The notes under the pieces were generated by a model, which ran no database searches, had not been told where the DNA came from, and was given only the letters and a program-made list of their open reading frames with translations. From Roseimicrobium sp. ORNL1 (GTDB lineage: Bacteria; Verrucomicrobiota; Verrucomicrobiia; Verrucomicrobiales; Verrucomicrobiaceae): a stretch of 64,000 nucleotides of DNA. Below are positions 1-7,856 of this stretch, in pieces. The position numbers were made by a program, and so were the translations under genes. Location: the NCBI RefSeq assembly GCF_011044495.1, contig NZ_CP049143.1, positions 4,464,001-4,528,000 on the forward strand, read 5' to 3'. Each line of letters opens with the position of its first letter. Position 1 is the first letter of the stretch.

Positions 1-463
1 AGACCTGCAGGGTCTGGGCACCTGTCTGGATAATGCGCAGTCCATCCAGAGGCTGGGTGGGAACGAAGTCGCCGACCTCGACAAGCGCCTGCATCGCCTC
101 CAGGGCGGAATGCGTGACCTGCATGGCAAGCCAGACGGGCAGGGTATCTGTGCGCTCCAGATAGGTGCGCAGCGTCTCACCATCCACATTGGCGGTGATG
201 TAGAAGGGACTGCCGTCGTCCTCGCCATAGTCCAGCAAGCGGGCGAGGCGCGTGTGGCCGTGGTTCTGCATTTGCCTGGCTCGCTCCTCAAAGGCCGGAC
301 GATCCTTCAAGGGCTCCAGAAGCACATGGAAATGCACGAAGACATGGCGCTCCGAATCGAAGGCGAGAACGCCCACCTGCTCTGCGGACCGTACCACCTC
401 GATGTTTTTTCCCCCGGCTTCCTGAGCGATGAGGTAATGTCGGAATTGCGTCGGACCCGGCAT
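1..463 (-). CDS. Protein-kinase-like protein, 5' portion only (runs off the left edge)
   Basis: The reverse strand has an open frame reading into the window edge, giving about 154 N-terminal residues. It reads like the N-lobe of a bacterial Ser/Thr kinase-like fold: a stretch FEERARQMQNHGHTRLARLL followed by DYGEDDGSPFYI and ETLRTYLE matches the usual helix C, hinge and 'LRxxL' spacing. The expected beta-3 lysine (V-A-x-K) is not obvious; the local text is HVFVHFHVLLEPLK, so this may be a pseudokinase-type sensor. The start ATG at 463 was chosen; an in-frame TTG about 30 bases upstream is possible. Function beyond the fold is not known. Confidence 0.5.
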   Translation of the reverse strand, partial: MPGPTQFRHYLIAQEAGGKNIEVVRSAEQVGVLAFDSERHVFVHFHVLLEPLKDRPAFEERARQMQNHGHTRLARLLDYGEDDGSPFYITANVDGETLRTYLERTDTLPVWLAMQVTHSALEAMQALVEVGDFVPTQPLDGLRIIQTGAQTLQV

Positions 464-681
464 GCTTTCGATTACCCTGACAATCGGCAACCTTGAGGGA
501 ATTTGCAAGAAGCGAGTATGCGATCAAGGGCAATATGAAAGCCACGATGGTGAACCGTCCTTCACCCGCAACGACCGCCTGACAGCACTTTCCCTGCTAT
601 CGAAGTCTATCGATGAGCCTTGAGGACATGTCTTGCCCAGTCTGCGCATGCGGATTGCGAACAACACCGTCCTACGACACT

Positions 682-1785
682 TTAGGCAGTGGCTTCGGTT
701 CGCCGTTCTCCTTTTCGTATACGGTCAGCTCCTTCTTCCAATTTTCGAAGGCTTTCCTCACCAACTGCGGACCATCCAGAGGCAAGGGTTTCAACGGTTG
801 TGAGGTTGCCCCTGAGCCATTCGCGGATGACATGCTCCCGGAAGCGTTGTGCGAGGAGTTGTTTGCTTCCATTTTCACCTTGGGAAGCGTAGGACCGTTC
901 GCGAAGGAACTCAAGGGACTTCTCCTCGATCTCTTCCGGTTTTCCTTCGTTCACAAAGACCAGGAAATCCGCCCTGTCGCGGTACATTTGCTCGAGCTTC
1001 AGGAAGGTCACCTGGGCCTCGTGGTGATTGTCTGCCAAAGTGTTCGCCGAGATGGGCCGCCCATTCTTCCGAAGTCGGCGCAATACGAATCTCTCCACCA
1101 AGTACATGGGCGAATAAATGAAGATCACCTGCGGACGGAGCCCCTGTTCAATCGCAGCGCTGATCAGTTCTATGCCTCTCGCCATGGTGGCGAGATTGGA
1201 GTCCACGATGATGGAAGTAACATCCAACAAGGTCTTCAGAGCACCCTTCGACACGGTGGTTTTTCCCGACGACGGACCGCCAGCCAGAAGCAACCCCAAT
1301 GGGCGGCCCTTTCTGTCCCGGCGCAGAATCTGAGGAATCGCCAACCGGCGGGTCAGATGGCTCACCGGCGCATAGGTGGCACGATGGAAAATGGTGCGGA
1401 ACTCGTGATCTCGTGCGTATTCAGGAAACAACGAGAGGGCAAGGTCCGCATTCACATAACAATCAGAGCCAAAATCCTCGCGTGCGAGAGCGAGATACTG
1501 CTCCACGGCTCCTTTCAAATCCACGGCGATGAGTTGAGCAAACCGCGCCTCCACCACTCGCTCCATGCGCGTGAGACTCGCAGCAGGAACCAATCCCGGC
1601 AACCCGGAGTAGCCATGCATGGCGTCTTCGTCTACCGCACGCAAAAATTCAGGATGGAGCTCACTAGCCAGGCGTGCAGCAGTCTCTTCTGACCTGGAAA
1701 GGGCGTCTTCCAATTGCTTCCACGCACACGCGACCAATTTTCGCTGGTTCTCCAGATTGATCGGCGCGGCGTCGGAACTATCCAT
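682..1785 (-). CDS. Zeta-toxin-like P-loop protein
   Basis: 367 residues. A Walker A motif, GGPSSGKTT, lies near residue 170, followed by IIVDSN and a kinase-like core with QVIFIYSPMYLVERFVL and NGRPISANTL. This resembles zeta toxin / UDP-N-acetylglucosamine kinase-like proteins, which use ATP to phosphorylate a small-molecule target. The first 150 residues are a helical extension not seen in classical zeta toxins. No epsilon antitoxin gene is visible on either side, so a toxin-antitoxin role is not supported by context; a housekeeping or phage-defence kinase is equally possible. Base composition looks lower in G+C than the Mla operon next door. The last 35 codons have unusual third-position use (see findings), so the annotated C-terminus may be wrong. 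Confidence 0.6.
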   Translation of the reverse strand: MDSSDAAPINLENQRKLVACAWKQLEDALSRSEETAARLASELHPEFLRAVDEDAMHGYSGLPGLVPAASLTRMERVVEARFAQLIAVDLKGAVEQYLALAREDFGSDCYVNADLALSLFPEYARDHEFRTIFHRATYAPVSHLTRRLAIPQILRRDRKGRPLGLLLAGGPSSGKTTVSKGALKTLLDVTSIIVDSNLATMARGIELISAAIEQGLRPQVIFIYSPMYLVERFVLRRLRKNGRPISANTLADNHHEAQVTFLKLEQMYRDRADFLVFVNEGKPEEIEEKSLEFLRERSYASQGENGSKQLLAQRFREHVIREWLRGNLTTVETLASGWSAVGEESLRKLEEGADRIRKGERRTEATA

Positions 1786-1976
1786 GATTTACTTCGTCAC
1801 GCGGCACGAACACGCGGACATGCAACGTCCATACACCTCCAACATCATGGACAAAAGGAAAAAAGCGCTTTCCACACACATTCCGACCGACAATTTCCCC
1901 GCTTGCGATTCCCAGGACAAAACGCCATCATGCCCCGTCGGACGTTCACGCAACAACACATGAGGAAGCCGTGGTC
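1786..1976. promoter_or_regulatory. Divergent intergenic region between zeta-like gene and STAS-Mla operon
   Basis: 191 bases separate two divergent genes, so promoters for both must lie here. No convincing -35/-10 pair could be picked by eye. A GAGGAAG sequence at 1962-1968 sits 8 bases before the ATG at 1977 and is one of the few clear Shine-Dalgarno sequences in the window. Confidence 0.35.
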
Positions 1977-2357
1977 ATGGTCATGAATCTGTCCCCGCAT
2001 CTGGGTTATGAAGAGGAGTCGCACGCCGGGGGCAGGGTCCTCAAGTTTGCGGGTGAGGCGGACTTCCTGGCAGTGCCGGCGGTGAGGCAGCTTTTGAAGT
2101 CGCTGCTGGGGCAGAAGATTCCCCTGCTCATCGTGGACCTCACCGGGGTGACTTTTCTAAATACGCCATTTTGGGCAGCCATGCAGCGGTACCAGCTCGA
2201 CGGGCATCCTGATTCACGGCTGGCCATCTGCGGCATGAATGAGGCGTTAAGGGCGGCTTTTGACATCAATGGCGTGGGTCTCGAGTCCGCCGAGGGTGGT
2301 CGCATCGCCGTGTACGAAACCCTGGAATCAGCGAAGGCAGCGGGCACGGCCAAATAG
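1977..2357 (+). CDS. STAS-domain protein (MlaB / anti-sigma-factor antagonist type)
   Basis: 126 residues from the ATG at 1977, which has GAGGAAG 8 bases upstream; an in-frame GTG at 1971 is too close to that site. The whole protein is one STAS domain: LKFAGEADFLAVPAVRQLL, then the core strand IVDLTGVTFLN and LAICGMNEALRAAFDI. In SpoIIAA-type proteins the core motif is followed by a phosphorylated Ser (D-S-S-G); here it is N-T-P, with Thr near residue 63. It is the first gene of the operon with MlaE, MlaF and MlaD, matching MlaB, the STAS partner of MlaF in lipid transport; the phosphatase/kinase-like protein at the operon end suggests it may also be a phospho-switch. Confidence 0.8.
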   Translation: MVMNLSPHLGYEEESHAGGRVLKFAGEADFLAVPAVRQLLKSLLGQKIPLLIVDLTGVTFLNTPFWAAMQRYQLDGHPDSRLAICGMNEALRAAFDINGVGLESAEGGRIAVYETLESAKAAGTAK

Positions 2358-2388
2358 TTGCTGGCATCATCATTCTCCTTCTCCTCCC

Positions 2389-3147
2389 ATGTTGAAGCCA
2401 GGCAGTGAGTACAGCTATCCGGGTCTCTCCACGGCAATGGTCCGCGGAGCCATGGAGCGCCCGTGGCTGCCGGCCAGCATGTGGAAGACCTTCTTCCAGC
2501 GCGCGCTCTCCGTGGGTGTGCGTGCGGCGCCCACGGTCTTCCTGATGTCACTCTGCGTGGGCTTCGTGATAGCACTGGTGCTGCAGGAACAGCTTGCCAA
2601 GCTGAGCATGCAGGACCGGGTGCCACGGCTCATCTGGGTAATCCTGAATCACCAGCTCGCGCCGCTGCTCACCGCTACGGTTTTCATCGGGCGCAGTGTG
2701 GCAGGTACGGCGGCGGAACTCGCGAACATGAAGATCGCGGAGGAGATCAAGGCGCTGGAGACCATGGGCGTGGACCTTTCGCGCTACCTGCTGCTGCCGG
2801 TGCTCGCAGCCTTCGGCGTGATGCTGCCGGTGATGACCATCTACACGATGGGTGTGGGATTGATTGGCGCGTTTCTCATCTGCTCGCAGACGCTGGGCAT
2901 GTCCGCGGATCAGTTCGTGGTGCGGGCGCTGGAGGGAGCGCAGATCAGCGACGTGCTCGTGAGCATCGGGAAGGCATGGGTGTTCTCACTGATGGCCGCC
3001 ATGATTGCCTTTAACAAAGGGCTCAATGCCACGGGCGGCTCGGATGCCGTGGGACGCGTGGCCACTGCTGCGGTGGTGACGGCGCTCGTATCCGTGACGG
3101 CCATCAATGCGGTGATCACGGGTCTGCAACTTCTGCTGAAACGCTAG
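2389..3147 (+). CDS. mlaE: MlaE-family ABC transporter permease
   Basis: 252 residues, the usual length for MlaE. Hydrophobic segments include TVFLMSLCVGFVIALVLQEQ, LLLPVLAAFGVMLPVMTIY and a C-terminal VVTALVSVTAINAVI. The conserved MlaE signature is present: ATVFIGRSVAGTAAELANMK followed by IKALETMGVDLSRYLL. It forms the inner-membrane channel of a Mla-type phospholipid transporter. ATG 2389 is chosen because the domain starts there; a longer reading frame from 2260 would overlap the STAS gene in another frame. The start is preceded by a C/T-only tract (CTCCTTCTCCTCCC), not by a purine-rich ribosome site. Six bases separate its stop from the ATPase gene. Confidence 0.9.
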   Translation: MLKPGSEYSYPGLSTAMVRGAMERPWLPASMWKTFFQRALSVGVRAAPTVFLMSLCVGFVIALVLQEQLAKLSMQDRVPRLIWVILNHQLAPLLTATVFIGRSVAGTAAELANMKIAEEIKALETMGVDLSRYLLLPVLAAFGVMLPVMTIYTMGVGLIGAFLICSQTLGMSADQFVVRALEGAQISDVLVSIGKAWVFSLMAAMIAFNKGLNATGGSDAVGRVATAAVVTALVSVTAINAVITGLQLLLKR

Positions 3148-3153
3148 CCAGCC

Positions 3154-3981
3154 ATGCCCCCCCCTGCCGCCAAGTCGAAGACCTCCACCGGGCCGCTGCT
3201 CGTGGTGAAGGATTTGATCAAAGCGTATCCCAATGGCACGCGCGTGCTGAATGGCGTGAGCTTCGAGGTGCATGCAGGAGATGTCTTCACCATTCTCGGA
3301 GGTTCAGGCTGCGGAAAGAGCACGCTGCTGAACATTCTCATCGGCGTGGACGCGCCCACGGAAGGCTCCGTGCATGTGCTGGGAGAAAACATCCACCAAC
3401 TCCCCCGCCCCAAGCGTGCGACGCTGATGCGGGATGTCGGTGTGCTCTTCCAATCGGGAGCGCTGCTGCAGAGTCTGACGATCGCGGAAAATGTGGCGCT
3501 GCCTTTTCAGCAGCATCATCCCGAGATCGCCAATGACAAGGAACTGCTGGAAGACACGGTGATGATGAAGCTCCGCGCGGTGGGCCTGGCGCGACATGCG
3601 GATAAGTACCCGCGCGAACTCAGCGGCGGCATGAAGAAGCGCGCAGCACTGGCGAGAGCACTGGCCCTAGATCCGAAACTGCTCATCAGCGACGAGCCCA
3701 CCTCCGGTCTCGATCCGGTGAGCACGAAGGAAATCGACGACCTCACCATCACCCTCAGCCGGAAGAGCGGCGCGACGGTGATTGTAGTCACGCATGACCT
3801 GTTGAGCTTCCAGCGCATCGCCACACGCGGCATCATGCTCGGGGCGGAGCGCGATGGTGCGGTGCGCGGCACGGTGCTGCTCTCTGGCACGAAGCAGGAA
3901 TTCCACGCCAGCACGCATCCCCTGGTGCGCGCCTTCCTCCAGCCTGCCGAGGATCTCGCCGCGGCGGGCGTGGCTGTCTGA
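3154..3981 (+). CDS. mlaF: MlaF-type ABC transporter ATP-binding protein
   Basis: 275 residues. All nucleotide-binding motifs are visible: Walker A GGSGCGKST near residue 49, Q-loop VLFQSGALLQSLT, signature LSGGMKKRAALARAL, Walker B LLISDEPTSGLD and H-loop VVTHDL. QSGAL and the GGMKKR signature are typical of the MlaF/Ttg2A group rather than general ABC importers. It powers the MlaE permease and in known systems binds the STAS protein MlaB, whose homologue is encoded two genes upstream. Co-directional, 6 bases after mlaE and 29 bases before mlaD. Confidence 0.93.
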   Translation: MPPPAAKSKTSTGPLLVVKDLIKAYPNGTRVLNGVSFEVHAGDVFTILGGSGCGKSTLLNILIGVDAPTEGSVHVLGENIHQLPRPKRATLMRDVGVLFQSGALLQSLTIAENVALPFQQHHPEIANDKELLEDTVMMKLRAVGLARHADKYPRELSGGMKKRAALARALALDPKLLISDEPTSGLDPVSTKEIDDLTITLSRKSGATVIVVTHDLLSFQRIATRGIMLGAERDGAVRGTVLLSGTKQEFHASTHPLVRAFLQPAEDLAAAGVAV

Positions 3982-4010
3982 GCCATCCCTCGAAGCCACT
4001 CCCTTTTCCC

Positions 4011-5138
4011 ATGAAACTTCTGAAATCACTCAAGGGCTCCTACGATGCGGTGCTGGTGCTGCTCATCGTGGCTGTAGCCGGCATCCTGCTCTTCGCCATC
4101 TATCGCGCGATTGGTGGAGGCTCGGGCACGAAGCTTTCCTTTGCGGCTTCATTCGATGACATCACGGGCATCAAGGAAAAGTCGAAGGTGCTCTTCAAAG
4201 GTATGCCTGTGGGGTCCGTAGGCGCGCTGCAATATGAGCCGAAGACAGACAAGATTCTGGTCCGCATCGATCTGCAGAGCGAGGTGGAGATCCCCTCCAA
4301 TGTGCATCCGTATCTGGAAAGCTCGCTCTTCGGTGACTCTCACATTTCCCTGAGAACGGATCCCGTGGCGGCAGGAAATGGAACGCTCGCGTCCATCACG
4401 GAGAAGCATCGGGGGTCGCTGGAAGAACTGCACCGCATCGAGGGTGTGCGCCTGAGCCGCGCCGACTCCGTGCTTCCGGGCCTGGATCAAAATGCCAGGA
4501 AGGCCATCGATGCCGCGGCGGATGCCATGGTGGAGGTGAAGGCCATGGCCACTGTCTCCAAGGACATGCTGAAGACGGTGAATGACGACATGGATCACCT
4601 GGTGATGACGCCCGTAAAGGAAACGGTGGACGAACTGAAACGGCTCATCGCGGGACCGGAAGGCCAGCAGGATGCAGGCCTCGCCTTCGAGCTGAAGAAT
4701 GCGGTGACGGAGCTGGAGCAAAGCACCACGGCGATGAACGTGCTCTTCAACGGGAGCAAGGATGGCTCGAAGAAGGGACTCATCGATCTCACCCAAAAGA
4801 TCGATGGCGGGTGGCAGGACATTGTGAGCACGCTGCTGGAGGGCAAGGAAGAGACCGTGAATGAATTGCAAAAGGTCTCCGCAGCGCTCGACAAAGCAGG
4901 CAAGGCGATCAGCCGCAGTGAAACTCAAATCCAGAAACTGGGCACCGCCTCAGACAAGGTGGGCGACGCAGCGCGGCGCGTGGATGTCTTCATGGAAATG
5001 CTCTCCCTCAAGCCGAACGCCGTGGTGTGGGGCAAGAACAAAGAGCAGGACCGGATGATCGAGCAACGCGGCGGCACAGTGACTCCGCGATCTGGAACGA
5101 GTGGCCAGAGGACGGCACCTGCTGTCCCGCGCAAGTAA
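4011..5138 (+). CDS. mlaD: MlaD/MCE-domain lipid-binding protein
   Basis: 375 residues. One N-terminal membrane segment (VLVLLIVAVAGILLFAIY, about residues 14-31) anchors it in the inner membrane; an MCE domain follows, with the hallmark ITGIKEKSKVLFKGMPVGSV and LQSEVEIPSNVHPYLESSLF. The C-terminal two thirds is a long helical region, AVTELEQSTTAMNVLF to the end, longer than in E. coli MlaD (183 residues) and closer to the long-tailed MCE proteins, probably forming a periplasmic tunnel or needle. It is the substrate-binding subunit of the transporter. The ATG follows CTCCCTTTTCCC, a pyrimidine tract. Confidence 0.9.
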   Translation: MKLLKSLKGSYDAVLVLLIVAVAGILLFAIYRAIGGGSGTKLSFAASFDDITGIKEKSKVLFKGMPVGSVGALQYEPKTDKILVRIDLQSEVEIPSNVHPYLESSLFGDSHISLRTDPVAAGNGTLASITEKHRGSLEELHRIEGVRLSRADSVLPGLDQNARKAIDAAADAMVEVKAMATVSKDMLKTVNDDMDHLVMTPVKETVDELKRLIAGPEGQQDAGLAFELKNAVTELEQSTTAMNVLFNGSKDGSKKGLIDLTQKIDGGWQDIVSTLLEGKEETVNELQKVSAALDKAGKAISRSETQIQKLGTASDKVGDAARRVDVFMEMLSLKPNAVVWGKNKEQDRMIEQRGGTVTPRSGTSGQRTAPAVPRK

Positions 5139-5155
5139 TCCTACCGTGTGCGATC

Positions 5156-6895
5156 ATGAGTGCCGCGCTGCAGAATGATGAGTCACCCGAGTCAGTCCGC
5201 TCCATAGGCGGAGAGGGACTGCTGGTTGAAACTCTGCTCGGTGTCGCGGCGTCGCTCAATCGCTCAGGCGATTTCGAGTCACTGCTCGCGAACATCCTGC
5301 ACGGTGCCCGCGCGGTGATGCGCTGCGCAGCGTGCTCCATTTCGCTGCCGGATGCCGCGAACGGTGATTTGCTGATTCACAGCACCCAGCGTGATTGGAA
5401 AAAGGAGGGCGCGTGGCGGCTTCCCAAAGGACAGGGCATCGCTGGTCGAGTGTTCGAATCGCGCGTGGCGGTGAACACCGCAGATGCTGCAAATCATCCT
5501 GAGCACTACCGCCGCACCGGGCAGGACGCGGGACTCGCAACGCAGGCGCTGCTGACCATTCCCCTCCTGGACGGAGAACACTGTCGCGGGGTGATGCAGG
5601 CGATGAATCCAGAAGATCGCGAGCAGTTCGATGCAGATGACGTGCGCATCTTCATGGCCTTTGGCGCGCTGGTGTCGGTGACTCTTGGAAGGCGTGAGGC
5701 GGAAGAGCAGGCCAGGGCTCGCGCGGTGGAGGAAGCCGAGCGCAAGGTGGAGATGGAACTGGCGCGACAGGTACAGGAAACTTTCCTGCCCGAGCCCCGC
5801 GCCACCCATGGTCCATTACGCATGCAGGCGTATCTGGAGCAGGCCACGGGCATTGGTGGCGATTGTTATTTCTTCCACTCGCCCGGGCCTCATCTGCTGC
5901 TCGCTGGTGTGGGAGATGTGACCGGCAAAGGCTCCAGCGCGGCGCTGGACATGGCGCGACTCACCACGCAGATCGCGCTCACGGCTTCGCAATGTGTGCC
6001 GGAGAAATTCAGCGCGTGGCTGGCGACGCTGAACAACACCCTGTATCAGGCGATGCACGCCGGTGACAATGCGGCGGCGCTGACCGTGCTTCTCTTCGAC
6101 TTGGAGAACCGTCGTGTGCAGGCATCGGCCTTCGCCCAGGCACCGCCCCTCTTCCGCTCGCGTGAGAATGGCACATGGCAGGAGCTTGCGTGTCCGCGAC
6201 AGCCCTTCTTCGGCCAGCGACGCCTCACGGAATGCAAAGTTGCCTCCATGGCGCTCGGCTCGGGGACACATTGGCTCGCGCAGTCCGACGGGATCCTGGA
6301 AGCAGTGGTCAAGGATGGCTCAGAACTGGGACGTGAAGGCCTGCTCGGTATCCTGAATGACGCTGCGTGGCATGAATCCACGGACATCGAATCCCTGGTC
6401 ACCAAATGGCGCTCCCTCCTGAAGGATGGTGCGCGCGATGATGCCACTCTTCTTCTCCTTATGGACGCGTCTCCCCCACCCGCTTCCCGTTTCGAGGCCG
6501 CCTGCACGCCGGAGAGCATCCGGGAGGCACGGAAGTTCTGCGAAGGCTGGCTGGATTTCGCAGGCATCGGCAGGGACTTGAAAGTGCAAATCCTGGTGGG
6601 CTGCGACGAGGTGCTCACGAATGTGCTCAAGCACGCCTACGGTGTGGATGAGCCACCAGGCCCCATCACCTGCGTGGCCGCCATGGAGCCCGCAAAACTG
6701 CGCTTCACGATCAAGCATCGTGGCCGCGGCATCTCACAAGAAGAAGCCGCTGCCCAGGCTCACGCCGGTGCACGCGAAGAAGGGGGCATGGGCCTCGCGC
6801 TCGTGAGGCGTGTATTCACCCATGTGCATTTTCATGCGGCGAACAACGCGGAGGAGGAGTCGGAGATTACGCTGGAGAAGGACCTTTACATGTAA
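5156..6895 (+). CDS. GAF - SpoIIE-type phosphatase - HATPase_c (RsbU/RsbW-like) signalling protein
   Basis: 579 residues, cytoplasmic. Residues about 22-175 form a GAF domain (GQGIAGRVFESRVAVNTADA; LTIPLLDG). A coiled stretch (EEAERKVEMELARQVQETF) leads into a PP2C-type SpoIIE domain, about 195-420, with metal-ligand motifs IGGDCYF, GDVTGKGSSAAL, SDGILEA and DDATLLLL. The last 150 residues are an anti-sigma-kinase-like HATPase domain with N-box CDEVLTNVLKHAYG and G-loop GGMGLALVRRVF; the usual D-x-G-x-G is H-R-G-R-G. Such proteins dephosphorylate and phosphorylate STAS partners. It starts 17 bases after mlaD, so the STAS protein at the operon head is the natural partner. ATG 5156 avoids overlap with mlaD. 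Confidence 0.85.
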   Translation: MSAALQNDESPESVRSIGGEGLLVETLLGVAASLNRSGDFESLLANILHGARAVMRCAACSISLPDAANGDLLIHSTQRDWKKEGAWRLPKGQGIAGRVFESRVAVNTADAANHPEHYRRTGQDAGLATQALLTIPLLDGEHCRGVMQAMNPEDREQFDADDVRIFMAFGALVSVTLGRREAEEQARARAVEEAERKVEMELARQVQETFLPEPRATHGPLRMQAYLEQATGIGGDCYFFHSPGPHLLLAGVGDVTGKGSSAALDMARLTTQIALTASQCVPEKFSAWLATLNNTLYQAMHAGDNAAALTVLLFDLENRRVQASAFAQAPPLFRSRENGTWQELACPRQPFFGQRRLTECKVASMALGSGTHWLAQSDGILEAVVKDGSELGREGLLGILNDAAWHESTDIESLVTKWRSLLKDGARDDATLLLLMDASPPPASRFEAACTPESIREARKFCEGWLDFAGIGRDLKVQILVGCDEVLTNVLKHAYGVDEPPGPITCVAAMEPAKLRFTIKHRGRGISQEEAAAQAHAGAREEGGMGLALVRRVFTHVHFHAANNAEEESEITLEKDLYM

Positions 6896-6913
6896 TACCA
6901 TCCGTTCATCGGA

Positions 6914-7621
6914 ATGGCAGAAACACCTCGCAAAAACCGAAAGCTCCGATGGACATATGTATTGGCCCTTTCGTTGCCAGTGTTGGTGCTGCTGACCTGC
7001 GCAGGCTACCGCGTATACTGTGTCGCGGCTTTGCAGAACGCCGTAGTCTGGGCGAAGCACATCGGAATTGGAAAAGCAGAAGACCTGGATGCTGGGACGG
7101 GATGGGACGATGAGGTTATCGACTACGTGGCAAAGCAGGCTTATAAGTACAGCATCAACTTCCCCTGGTCATCGCGGGAAAGGCTCCGTGCCATCTTGCA
7201 CCCGCTCTCTCGAGTCGAAGTCATCAGAATCTCAGATCCCGAGGGATTCTCGCCAGAATTCGGTACTGCGCTGGCCAGGTTTCCCCATCTCCGTGTGTTT
7301 GGGTTCTACAATCCCGGCACCGTGCCGGAAGAAGATCTCGCCATGCTTTTCGCTGAGTTGCGGCAATCGAAGCACCTAGAGACACTCGAACTGCATGGCA
7401 GCATCACCCATCACTCTTTTGCTTTACTTACCGGGCATCCGAATATCCGCGGAGTGAAATTTGTAGTAGCAACCATCACGCCGGAGATAGCCGCCACGCT
7501 CAAAACATTCCCCAACCTCAAGGATGTAAAAATCACTACATTGATCGAGACGACACCAACCACGCAACAGGTGTTCCAAGAGTCGCTCTCCGGCGTGAAG
7601 GTGGAATTCGAAAGATTTTAA
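6914..7621 (+). CDS. Membrane-anchored protein of unknown function with leucine-rich-like C-terminal part
   Basis: 235 residues. Basic N-terminus (PRKNRKLRW) then one membrane segment YVLALSLPVLVLLTCAGYRVY. The rest has irregular leucine-rich spacing (HLRVFGFYNPGTVPEED, LETLELHGSITHHSFALLTG, PNLKDVKI), as in short LRR folds. It begins 18 bases after the preceding gene and may be read through from the Mla operon, though its lower G+C suggests a separate origin. A shortened relative follows at 7857. No function can be given. Confidence 0.65.
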   Translation: MAETPRKNRKLRWTYVLALSLPVLVLLTCAGYRVYCVAALQNAVVWAKHIGIGKAEDLDAGTGWDDEVIDYVAKQAYKYSINFPWSSRERLRAILHPLSRVEVIRISDPEGFSPEFGTALARFPHLRVFGFYNPGTVPEEDLAMLFAELRQSKHLETLELHGSITHHSFALLTGHPNIRGVKFVVATITPEIAATLKTFPNLKDVKITTLIETTPTTQQVFQESLSGVKVEFERF

Positions 7622-7630
7622 GGTGCTGAT

Positions 7631-7653
7631 GAAGCCCTTTTCAATGGGGCTTC
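7631..7653 (+). terminator. Short hairpin after the 6914-7621 gene
   Basis: GAAGCCC (7631-7637) pairs with GGGCTTC (7647-7653) around a 9-base loop, starting 10 bases after the stop codon. There is no clear T-run after it, so it could be a weak or factor-assisted terminator. Confidence 0.3.
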
Positions 7654-7856
7654 GACTTCATGGCACACTAAAGACCGCCTCGAGCCTCCTGAAATATCTC
7701 CACGGTTGCCCTATCCCGCCCTTCTCGACAGAATGGCGCTGGTGCGACGCGTGTCTCATGTGTCGGCAGTGCAGGGGAGAAATCGTATACCGCCTGGAGA
7801 AATAACTGGCGCGATGAAAGGGTTGTGAGATATCCCAACAAGTGACGTTGATTTGC

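Noticed and set aside
613-1692. Long plus-strand open frame opposite the zeta-like gene
   Set aside because: Its translation is low in recognisable motifs and is the mirror of a minus-strand frame with a clear P-loop and kinase core.
5027-5155. Longer start for the GAF-SpoIIE protein
   Set aside because: It would overlap mlaD out of frame by over 100 bases; ATG 5156 gives a clean 17-base gap.
5450-5470. tRNA-like GTTCGAATC sequence
   Set aside because: It lies in the GAF-domain coding region, with no cloverleaf around it; no tRNA was found anywhere in the window.
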